Assembly: GCA_963822695.1 (NCBI GenBank)
Contig: CAWGJH010000019.1
Location: 186,001-250,000, forward strand
Length of the DNA stretch: 64,000 nt
Origin: GCA-003244245 sp963822695
GTDB lineage: Bacteria; Actinomycetota; Actinomycetes; Mycobacteriales; Pseudonocardiaceae
Direction: 5' to 3'
In this document: in pieces, positions 33,307-40,868 of the stretch
Position numbering within the stretch: the first letter of the stretch is position 1
Layout: every line of letters begins with the position of its first letter
Translations under genes and position numbers: made by a program
The notes under the pieces: model-generated
What the model was told of the DNA's origin: nothing
Seen by the model: only the letters and a program-made list of their open reading frames with translations
Databases searched by the model: none

Positions 33307-34866
33307 ATGACACCGCACGGCGGTGGCGGGCAACAGCCGGGCCGGGACCGACGGGCCGTGCTGCACCACCCGCGGGCCGGTCGACCACGACCTGAGGGGC
33401 CGCCTCCCCGAGTGGCCGTCGTCGGCGGTGGGATCGCCGGCATCGCGGCCGCCGTGGCGCTGGCCGAGCGCGGCGTGCAGGTGCAGCTCCTGGAACGAGA
33501 GCAGCAGCTCGGCGGCCGGCTACGCGGCTGGCCGACCACGCTGGCCGACGGGTCCGCAGTCACCATGAGCCGCGGGTTCCATGCCTTCTTCCGGCAGTAC
33601 TACAACCTGCGTGCGCTGCTGCGCCGGGCCGATCCGCTGGGCCGGGCACTGGCACCGATGGCGGATTACCCGCTGATCGATGCCGACGGTCATCGGGACA
33701 CATTCCAGGGTCTGCCGCGCACGCCACCGTGGAATGCATTGGCCTTCGCGCTGTTCAGCCCCACCTTCCAGTGGCGGGACCTGATCACCCGAATCGACCC
33801 GGTGGCCGCGCTGCCACTGGTCGACGTGTCGGTGCCGGAGGTCTACTGGCGGTTGGACGACCAGGACGCGATGACATTTCTGGAGCGGGTGCGCTTCCCC
33901 GATGCGGCCCGGCACCTGGCGTTCTCGGTGTTCTCCCGCAGCTTCTTCGCCGATCCCCGGGAGCTGTCGGCGGCCGAGTTGGCCACGATGTTCCACATCT
34001 ACTTCCTGGGCTCGGCCGAGGGCCTGGTGTTCGACGTGACCACCGAACCGTTCCCGCAGGCGCTGTGGAATCCGATGGGCGACTATCTGGCCGAGCTCGG
34101 CGTGGTGGTGCACGCCGGCGTGGCCGTCGAGCAGGTGGCACCCGGGCTCGAACGTCGCTTCGCCCTCCGAGCCGATAGCGACTCCTCGGAGGTCGACGCC
34201 GTGGTGCTCGCCACCGATGTGGCCGGGTTGCAGGCACTGCTCACCGCCTCACCCGAACTCGGCGAGGCACCCTGGCGGGCGCGCATCGCGCGGTTGCGCA
34301 CCGCCCCGCCCTTCCTGGTGTCCCGGTTGTGGCTGGACCGCCCGGTGCGCCCGGACCGGCCCGGGTTCCTCGGCACCAGCGGGTTCGGGCCGCTGGACAA
34401 CGTCAGCGTGCTGGAACGCTTCGAAGGCGAGGCGGCCCGCTGGGCGCGCCGCACCGGCGGTTCAATAGTGGAACTGCACGCCTACGCGCTCACCGGAGAT
34501 CCGGATCAGGGAAAGCGCCGGCTGCTCGAGGAACTGCGGCGGCTCTACCCGGAGACTGCCACCGCCACGATCATCGATGAGCGCCACGAACTACGCGCCG
34601 ACTGCCCGCTGTTCGCGCCGGGGACCTTCGGTGACCGGCCCACCGTCACCACCCCCGACCCGGCCGTGGTGCTCGCCGGGGACCTCACCAGGGTCGACCT
34701 GCCCGTTGCGCTGATGGAACGAGCAGCGACCAGCGGGTTCCTCGCCGCCGATGCGCTGCTAGGCAGGTGGGGGTTGCGCGGGCACCCGCTGTGGACCGTG
34801 CCGGTCCGGGGCCGCCTCGCCCCGCTGCGCGCCGTGGCCGCCCGGTTGGGTGACTTCGTCCTGTGA
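33307..34866 (+). CDS. crtU: CrtU-like carotenoid desaturase/methyltransferase (FAD)
   Basis: 519 residues from ATG 33307; the longer frame back into the methyltransferase gene is not real. N-terminal dinucleotide-binding VAVVGGGIAGIAAAVALAER, then MSRGFHAFFRQYYNLRALLR, FSVFSRSFFADPRELSAAEL and MFHIYFLGSAEGLVFDV. These are hallmarks of the CrtU enzymes that convert beta-carotene rings to aromatic phi-rings (isorenieratene pathway). No crtE, crtI, crtB or crtY is in the window, so the carotene precursor must come from elsewhere. Clustered with the CrtT-like gene and facing a Rieske/DUF5914 gene. Confidence 0.82.
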   Translation: MTPHGGGGQQPGRDRRAVLHHPRAGRPRPEGPPPRVAVVGGGIAGIAAAVALAERGVQVQLLEREQQLGGRLRGWPTTLADGSAVTMSRGFHAFFRQYYNLRALLRRADPLGRALAPMADYPLIDADGHRDTFQGLPRTPPWNALAFALFSPTFQWRDLITRIDPVAALPLVDVSVPEVYWRLDDQDAMTFLERVRFPDAARHLAFSVFSRSFFADPRELSAAELATMFHIYFLGSAEGLVFDVTTEPFPQALWNPMGDYLAELGVVVHAGVAVEQVAPGLERRFALRADSDSSEVDAVVLATDVAGLQALLTASPELGEAPWRARIARLRTAPPFLVSRLWLDRPVRPDRPGFLGTSGFGPLDNVSVLERFEGEAARWARRTGGSIVELHAYALTGDPDQGKRRLLEELRRLYPETATATIIDERHELRADCPLFAPGTFGDRPTVTTPDPAVVLAGDLTRVDLPVALMERAATSGFLAADALLGRWGLRGHPLWTVPVRGRLAPLRAVAARLGDFVL

Positions 34867-34902
34867 GTGGCGATGCGAGCTATCACTCTGATTGCCACTC
34901 AC
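34863..34902. terminator. Hairpin between crtU and the convergent Rieske gene
   Basis: GTGAGTGGC...GCCACTCAC with a 12-pair stem (one G-U) spans the crtU stop codon. It lies between two convergent genes and can serve both. Its left arm GTGAGTGGCGATGC is identical to the hairpin after glgE. Confidence 0.7.
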
Positions 34903-34918
34903 GGGTCGCTCCCGGGGT

Positions 34919-35902
34919 TCAGCCTGGCCAGCGCCCGCTGGTCCGGAGCTCGTACCGACGCTGCGCATAGGCCAGGTCATCACGCCACAGCCGGGCGGCC
35001 GCCCAGCGCATCGCCGGGCGCATCAACGGCGCCCCCCGGCGGGCGACGGCGAACCCCGGGCGAGGTGAGCTGGCGATGGTCGCCTCGATCACCGCAGTCC
35101 GCGGATGACCGGCGTCGTCGACGCCCAGCGGAACGGCGTGCGTCTCGACAACACTCCCGGCGCCCTCCCCTTCCAGGATGTCCATCACCACCGTCCGCGG
35201 TTCGGGGCAGCTGAACGCGGCCAGCACCGGAACCCCGATCCGCCGGGTGAGCCGGAAGGCAACCTCGACCACGAACCGGTCGACGTGCTCACTGGGCTCC
35301 TCGACCACCCGGAGCCCCACGAAGGAATAGGGGTGAAACCAGCTGCCATGCCACGGGTCGAGCCGGTTGGCGACCACGTCCTCCGGCTCGCAGCGCCCGA
35401 TCCCCGTGAATACCGCGTCCAGACTGGTCTGCGGGTCAGGCCGGCGGTGCCGCACCGGTGCGGGCGTTGCGTCCTCCCCCCCTACGGAGTCCAGCCGCAC
35501 CCAGGCCAGCACCCCGTCGTCGTGAGCCGGGAACGGGTCCCACCCCGGCACGCCGCGGGCACCGATCGCCAGGCCATGCCAGCGGCACATCAGTTCCCCA
35601 CCCGCCACCGCCGCCCGGCACAGGGGCGCGCCGAGGTGCGGGCACTCGCCGGGGCCGGCGTGCAACGCGCCATCGGGGGTGCGCCAGGCCACCACCTCGA
35701 CACCCGCAATGGTGTGCCCGCAAGGCCGATCGGCACGGACCTCCCGGCTTGCGGCAAGCACGTACCAGTTGCCCGACGGCCGAGCCTGCGCCCGTTTGAG
35801 CGCTGCCTCGATCAGGCCGGGCCGGGCATCGCGCCAGGTAGGCCGCTGCCCGGCCCAGGTCAAGGCCGGCAGCCGCCGCAGCGGCACTCCCCCTGTGACC
35901 AT
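34919..35902 (-). CDS. Rieske [2Fe-2S] oxygenase-like protein, DUF5914
   Basis: About 327 residues from ATG 35902. The Rieske cluster ligands are Cys87 and His89 (GECPHLGAP) and Cys106 and His109 (LMCRWHGLAI). The later part has the DUF5914 pattern NRLDPWHGSWFHPYSFVGLR, with a His-x2-x4-His arrangement that could bind a mononuclear iron. Such proteins sit beside crtU/crtT in actinomycetes and are expected to modify carotenoid end groups, but no activity is proven. Convergent to crtU and divergent from treS. Confidence 0.8.
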   Translation of the reverse strand: MVTGGVPLRRLPALTWAGQRPTWRDARPGLIEAALKRAQARPSGNWYVLAASREVRADRPCGHTIAGVEVVAWRTPDGALHAGPGECPHLGAPLCRAAVAGGELMCRWHGLAIGARGVPGWDPFPAHDDGVLAWVRLDSVGGEDATPAPVRHRRPDPQTSLDAVFTGIGRCEPEDVVANRLDPWHGSWFHPYSFVGLRVVEEPSEHVDRFVVEVAFRLTRRIGVPVLAAFSCPEPRTVVMDILEGEGAGSVVETHAVPLGVDDAGHPRTAVIEATIASSPRPGFAVARRGAPLMRPAMRWAAARLWRDDLAYAQRRYELRTSGRWPG

Positions 35903-36027
35903 GTGCTCATCACCCCTTCGCCGCACACCCCCCATGGCTCATCCGACAAAACACCGTACGCGATCCCAATCTTTTGCGCCGCCGGGCCCGGACCGGTACG
36001 ACTGTGAGGGGCGATGGGACGGGGACG

Positions 36028-37812
36028 ATGGAGGCGCGGATGACGGGAGGGGTCCCACACACTGGTGAGGCGATGTTGCCCGACGGCTACCTGGTGGAAC
36101 CGCAAGCCGGTGATTTCGAGCACGCTAAAGCCGCCCCGACCGACCCGCACTGGTACAAACGAGCGGTCTTCTACGAGTTGCTGGTTCGAGCGTTCCACGA
36201 CCACGACGGGAACGGCACCGGCGATCTGACCGGCCTCACCCGCAAGTTGGATTACCTAGAGTGGCTGGGCATTGACTGTCTGTGGCTGCCACCGTTTTAT
36301 GACTCTCCCCTGCGCGACGGCGGTTACGACATCGCCGACTTCCGGGCCGTGTTGCCCGAGTTCGGCACCGTCGAGGATTTCGTGGTGCTGCTCGACGAGG
36401 CACACAAACGGGACATCCGAGTGATCACCGACCTGGTCATGAACCACACTTCTGATCAGCACCCCTGGTTCCAGGAGTCCCGCCGTGATCCGAAGGGGCC
36501 CTACGGCGACTTCTACGTCTGGAGCGACAAGAACACCGCTTACCCGGACGCCCGGATCATCTTCGTCGACGCTGAGACGTCGAACTGGACGTATGACCCG
36601 GTACGCGGGCAGTTCTACTGGCACCGGTTCTTCTCCCATCAGCCCGACCTCAACTATGAGAACCCTGAAGTCGGCGAGGCGATGCTCGATGTGCTGCGAT
36701 TCTGGCTGGACCTGGGCATCGACGGCTTCCGGCTGGACGCGGTACCCTACCTGTTCGAGGAGGAGGGGACCAACTGCGAGAACCTGCCGCGCACCCATAA
36801 TTTCCTCAAGCGCTGCCGCGGGGTGGTCAACAAGTACCCCGGACGGGTGCTGCTGGCCGAGGCGAACCAGTGGCCCGCTGACGTGGTGGAATACTTCGGC
36901 GACCCGGCGGCGGGCGGCGACGAATGCCATATGGCGTTTCACTTCCCGCTGATGCCGCGTATCTTCATGGCGGTGCGCCGGGAGTCCCGGTTCCCGATCT
37001 CGGAGATCCTGGCCCAGACACCACCCATCCCTTCCGGCGCCCAATGGGGGATTTTCCTGCGCAATCACGACGAGCTGACCCTGGAAATGGTCACCGACGA
37101 GGAGCGCGACTACATGTACAGTGAGTACGTCAAGGATCCTCGAATGCGGGCGAACATCGGTATCCGTCGGCGGTTGGCGCCGCTGCTGGACAACGACCGC
37201 AACCAGCTAGAGCTGTTCACCGCGCTGTTGCTGTCGCTGCCCGGCTCCCCTGTGCTCTACTACGGCGACGAGATCGGGATGGGGGACAACATCTGGCTGG
37301 GCGACCGGGACTCGGTGCGTACACCGATGCAGTGGACCCCGGACCGCAACGCGGGATTCTCCAGCTGTGATCCGGGCCGCATCTACCTCCCGGTGATCAT
37401 GGATCCGGTGTACGGATACCAGGCGGTCAACGTCGAGGCGCAATCGACGTCGTCGCAGTCGCTGCTGAACTGGACCCGGCGAATGATCCAGGTGCGCCGC
37501 CAGCACTCGGCCTTCGGGCTGGGCGACTTCACCGAGCTCGGCTCGTCCAACCCCAGCGTGCTGGCCTACCGCCGCAGCCACGCCGGCAACCACGACACTG
37601 GTGAGGACCTCGTCATCTGCGTGAACAACCTGTCCCGCTTCCCGCAACCCGTCGAGCTCGACTTGGGGGAGCATGCGGGCGGCGTCCCAGTGGAGTTGAC
37701 CGGCGGCGTGCACTTCCCGCCGATCGGTGATCTGCCCTACCTGCTCACGCTGCCCGGCCACGGCTTCTACTGGTTCCAGATCATCCTTTCAGACCCCGGG
37801 CGTGAACCGTGA
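36028..37812 (+). CDS. treS: Trehalose synthase TreS
   Basis: About 594 residues from ATG 36028 (ATG 36040 also possible). GH13_16 with WYKRAVFYELLVRAFHDHDG near the N-terminus, Asp237 in DGFRLDAVPYLF, Glu278 in LLAEANQWP and Asp348 in FLRNHDELTLEM. It interconverts maltose and trehalose and in actinomycetes forms a complex with maltokinase. The next gene, mak, starts in the TGA of treS (GTGATGA), so the two are translationally coupled. It feeds maltose to Mak for GlgE-dependent glucan synthesis. Confidence 0.96.
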   Translation: MEARMTGGVPHTGEAMLPDGYLVEPQAGDFEHAKAAPTDPHWYKRAVFYELLVRAFHDHDGNGTGDLTGLTRKLDYLEWLGIDCLWLPPFYDSPLRDGGYDIADFRAVLPEFGTVEDFVVLLDEAHKRDIRVITDLVMNHTSDQHPWFQESRRDPKGPYGDFYVWSDKNTAYPDARIIFVDAETSNWTYDPVRGQFYWHRFFSHQPDLNYENPEVGEAMLDVLRFWLDLGIDGFRLDAVPYLFEEEGTNCENLPRTHNFLKRCRGVVNKYPGRVLLAEANQWPADVVEYFGDPAAGGDECHMAFHFPLMPRIFMAVRRESRFPISEILAQTPPIPSGAQWGIFLRNHDELTLEMVTDEERDYMYSEYVKDPRMRANIGIRRRLAPLLDNDRNQLELFTALLLSLPGSPVLYYGDEIGMGDNIWLGDRDSVRTPMQWTPDRNAGFSSCDPGRIYLPVIMDPVYGYQAVNVEAQSTSSQSLLNWTRRMIQVRRQHSAFGLGDFTELGSSNPSVLAYRRSHAGNHDTGEDLVICVNNLSRFPQPVELDLGEHAGGVPVELTGGVHFPPIGDLPYLLTLPGHGFYWFQIILSDPGREP

Positions 37813-39212
37813 TGAGTGCTGCTGACCTGCTCGCAGACATCGCCGACTCGCTGGCGGCGGTGCTGCCCGAACAGCGCTGGTTCGCCGGCAAAGGCCGCCC
37901 GGTGCAGGCAATCATTCCGGTGCGCGCCACCGATCTCGCCGGGGCGGATCCGCGGCTGGTGCACGCCGTCGTCGAGGTCGACCAGGGTGAGCAGCCCCGG
38001 GACCGTTACCAATTCCTGCTCGGGGTGCGCGGCGACCTACCCGAGAACCTCGGGCACGCCTGGGTGGCCGCGTGCGGAGACCACGCGGTGTACCAGGCGG
38101 TGCACGACCCTGAGCTCACCGCCGTGCTGCTGGACCTGATGGCCCAGGGTAAGGAGGTGGATGGGCTGCGCTTCGCCGCCGAGCCAGGCGTCACGCTGGA
38201 CACCGAGCAGCGCTCCCGCCCGGTCGGGGCGGAGCAGTCCAACACCTCGCTGATCTACGGGCAGACCTACATCCTCAAGCTGTTCCGCAAGGTGGTCGCG
38301 GGGCGCAGCCCGGACCTGGAGATCCACCGCGCGTTGGCCGCCGTGGGCTGCACGCACATCGCGGCGCCGCTGGGCGGCATCGAAGGTGAGCTCCAGGCCG
38401 CTCCGGTCACCTACGGCATGCTGAGCGAATACCTGCGGAGCGCCGCCGAGGGCTGGGCGATGGCGACGGCGAGCGTGCGGGATCTGCTGGCGGAAAGCCT
38501 GCTCACCGACAGCGCGGCTGGCCCCGTGGAACGCATCGATCCCGCGGCCGTCGGCGGCGATTTCGCCTCCGAGGCGCACCGGCTCGGCCACGCGGTGGCC
38601 ACCGTGCACGCTGACTTGGCCACCGCGCTGGGCAGTTCCCCGGCTCCCGCCGGATACCTCGACGCGGTGGCCGATGGCATGCACCACAGGCTGAATGACG
38701 TACTCGGACAGGTGCCTGAGCTCTCGCCGCACGAAGACGCGCTGCGGGCGGCCTTCGACGCGGTTCGCGGTCTCGACGGCCCCGTACCGGTGCAGCGGGT
38801 GCATGGAGACCTGCACCTTGGTCAGGTGCTGCGCAGTACCACCGGCTGGGTTCTGATCGACTTCGAAGGTGAGCCGATGGCGCCACTGGCCGCCCGCGTC
38901 ACACCCACGTCCACACTGCGCGACGTCGCGGGAATGATGCGCTCCTTCGACTACGCTGCCAACTACCCGCTGGGCGACGCAGACCCCGAGCAGCGCGCCG
39001 CAGTGGCGCTGGCTTGGAGCACCCGCAACCAGGACGCGTTCTGCGACGGCTATGCGCAAGCCGCACCCGACCCTCGCAAGCATGCCGTTCTGCTCCGCGC
39101 CTTCGAACTGGACAAGGCCGTCTACGAGGTCAGCTACGAGCACAGCAACCGCCCCCTCTGGCTACCGATCCCCCTCACCGCCATCACCCGCCTCACCACC
39201 CCCCAACCCTGA
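37809..39212 (+). CDS. mak: Maltokinase Mak (Pep2)
   Basis: 467 residues, starting at GTG 37809 or ATG 37812 within the treS stop. The N-terminal maltokinase cap includes VLPEQRWFAGKGRPVQAIIP. The kinase lobe includes NTSLIYGQTYILKLFRKV, catalytic Asp334 in RVHGDLHLGQVL and metal-binding Asp351 in LIDFEGEPMAP. It phosphorylates maltose to maltose-1-phosphate, the GlgE donor. In most relatives glgB follows directly; here 1.66 kb of degraded sequence and a toxin-antitoxin pair intervene. Confidence 0.95.
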   Translation: MMSAADLLADIADSLAAVLPEQRWFAGKGRPVQAIIPVRATDLAGADPRLVHAVVEVDQGEQPRDRYQFLLGVRGDLPENLGHAWVAACGDHAVYQAVHDPELTAVLLDLMAQGKEVDGLRFAAEPGVTLDTEQRSRPVGAEQSNTSLIYGQTYILKLFRKVVAGRSPDLEIHRALAAVGCTHIAAPLGGIEGELQAAPVTYGMLSEYLRSAAEGWAMATASVRDLLAESLLTDSAAGPVERIDPAAVGGDFASEAHRLGHAVATVHADLATALGSSPAPAGYLDAVADGMHHRLNDVLGQVPELSPHEDALRAAFDAVRGLDGPVPVQRVHGDLHLGQVLRSTTGWVLIDFEGEPMAPLAARVTPTSTLRDVAGMMRSFDYAANYPLGDADPEQRAAVALAWSTRNQDAFCDGYAQAAPDPRKHAVLLRAFELDKAVYEVSYEHSNRPLWLPIPLTAITRLTTPQP

Positions 39213-39235
39213 CCCGCCGCTCCCAATGCTCTGAC

Positions 39236-39283
39236 TTCGACAGCAGAGCTGTAGGTACGTCGGCGGACAGCCCTACTGTCGAA
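39236..39283. terminator. Imperfect long hairpin downstream of mak
   Basis: TTCGACAG and CTGTCGAA form the outer stem, and GCTGT and ACAGC an inner stem, around a short loop. It lies 24 bp after the mak stop and would end the treS-mak transcript, separating it from glgB. Confidence 0.5.
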
Positions 39284-39325
39284 CTCGGCGACAGCGCCAC
39301 GGGGTAACGGGTAGCGATACATCAT

Positions 39326-40042
39326 ATGAGCGAAATCGCCAGTAAGATCGCCGCAGTCATCGCGGCACGTCAGAATCGATTGCCGCAGGTCCAGCGAAGA
39401 TCGAGCAGTGGCGCCGAGCAGACGAGGAGGTGGGCGCGCTCGACCGGGCGCTAGCGGAGTTGTGTGGGGCAGCCGGATCTGTGACCTGTGAGGACTGCTG
39501 CCGCTCGACTGCGGTGCGCATGCCCTCATGTGCCTGACCACGACGCTCTACGACTTCCCGCCACCCGCACCGCGAATGCCGCACTTCGACGTCTACGGTC
39601 GCAGCGCCTTTCAGGACCGAGAGCTAGACGTTTCGTGAGCTGCGCATACAAAATATACCTGCTACGGTCCAAAAACCTCGGCCACGAGGAGAACATCGAA
39701 TTCATCCAGGCCATTCTCAGAGAGCTGGAGGAAAACTAAGGCCATGCCCCGCATCGTCGGTGAGTGGTTCCTGCCGCAACGGTCCGACAACAGCGCCACC
39801 TGCGTTTCGTCAGCGGTGATCCGGAGTACGCGCCCAAAGCCGCGACCAGGGCGCTCTTTCCGAGCTGGCCTACGACCTGTTCTGGGTGACCGACCGGCTC
39901 TATGCTCAGCCCGCCGTAGCGTACGCCGAAGGCGAGGTCGAAAACCCGGAGGAACGCCTGGTGCACAACGCCGTGGACGACGCCAATGTCGTTGCCAAAG
40001 ACCCCCCCGTTGGTCGTACTGAGATGCTACCACCCGGCTAAG
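39326..40042 (+). pseudogene. Patchwork of degraded small genes
   Basis: Protein-like segments occur in shifting frames. They are MSEIASKIAAVIAA at 39,326, then GPAKIEQWRRADEEVGALDR and LCGAAGSVTCEDCC to about 39,538, then YKIYLLRSKNLGHEENIEFI at 39,645-39,739. A further gene starts at MPRIVGEWFLPQRS (39,744) and continues after frameshifts as RHLRFVSGDPEYAPKAAT and AYDLFWVTDRLYAQPAVAYA to a TAA at 40,042. None is a whole gene. Families are not recognised. The region looks like decayed mobile or accessory DNA inserted in the glycogen operon. Confidence 0.45.
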
Positions 40043-40050
40043 CTAGCCAC

Positions 40051-40380
40051 ATGGCGGTCAAGAAGATCAGTATCTCGCTCGACTCCGAGGTTTTCGAACG
40101 CGCTCGGCGTGCCGCCGAGACCGAGGGCATTCCACTGTCGGCCTGGCTGTCACGGGCCGCAAGCGAAGCCGCCGATCTTGCGGCAGCCCAGGTCACGCTC
40201 GCGGAGTACATCGAGGTGTACGGCGAGCCGGATGAGGAAGCCATGGCGCAAGCCAGGGCAGGGCTTGACGCGATCGGATTCTGGAAGCCGGAGACGACCG
40301 ATCAGAGAGCTGCCCGGTTGGCAGCTCTCGCGCGGCTGCGTGGCGAAGTCCCTGCGCAGACGTATCGCCACGCCGGATGA
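40051..40380 (+). CDS. Ribbon-helix-helix-like antitoxin (VapB type)
   Basis: 109 residues: an N-terminal beta strand KKISISLDSEVFERARRAAE followed by GIPLSAWLSRAASEAADLAA, typical of RHH antitoxins. An acidic/helical C-terminus (EDEEAM-type, then DQRAARLAALARLRGEVPAQ) should bind the toxin. Its stop overlaps the ATG of the PIN gene (ATGA). The pair interrupts the mak-glgB linkage. Confidence 0.8.
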   Translation: MAVKKISISLDSEVFERARRAAETEGIPLSAWLSRAASEAADLAAAQVTLAEYIEVYGEPDEEAMAQARAGLDAIGFWKPETTDQRAARLAALARLRGEVPAQTYRHAG

Positions 40381-40772
40381 ACAACCGCCCTCAGTTGCTG
40401 CTCGATGCCGGAGCTTTGATCAGCGCCGAGGCGCACCCACACGGCAAGGTCATCGCGCAGTGCCAGTTGGCATTGCTCGCCCGGCGTCCACCCCTGCTGC
40501 CGACAGTCGTTTTCGCGCAGGTCTGGGGGGCAAGCCCGCGGCAGCACGTGCTCTCCAGAATCTGCCAGATGTGCCGGGCTCTGCCCTTCACCACCCAGAC
40601 CGCTGGCGATGTCGGACGATTGCTTGCGCGAAGCCGGACATCTGACGTCGTTGACGCGGCCGTGATCGTCACGGCCATCGAACACAACGCCGTCGTGCTC
40701 ACCTCCGACCCCAAGGATCTCGCCAAGCTCGCCAGTGCTGCCGAGTACCCAGTCCGCCTGCTCACGGTCTGA
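40377..40772 (+). CDS. PIN-domain ribonuclease toxin
   Basis: 131 residues with the PIN acidic residues in LLLDAGALISAEAH (first Asp), SDVVDAAVIVTAIEH (middle Asp) and VLTSDPKDLAKLA (C-terminal Asp). It differs from classical VapC in having a shorter N-terminal region with no Glu in the second helix visible. It is expected to be a Mg2+-dependent RNase inhibited by the overlapping antitoxin. Confidence 0.8.
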   Translation: MNNRPQLLLDAGALISAEAHPHGKVIAQCQLALLARRPPLLPTVVFAQVWGASPRQHVLSRICQMCRALPFTTQTAGDVGRLLARSRTSDVVDAAVIVTAIEHNAVVLTSDPKDLAKLASAAEYPVRLLTV

Positions 40773-40868
40773 GCCGGGCGGGCAGGTTCGCACCACCTCC
40801 ACGTCGTTCCACCCAGCGGATCTGACCGCGAGCCGACACACTGGGAGCAAGACAAACCCGGGAGGGAC

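Noticed and set aside
34919..36007. Antisense ORF (300 codons) opposite the Rieske gene
   Set aside because: Frame shadow; Pro/His/Arg-rich, no conserved motif.
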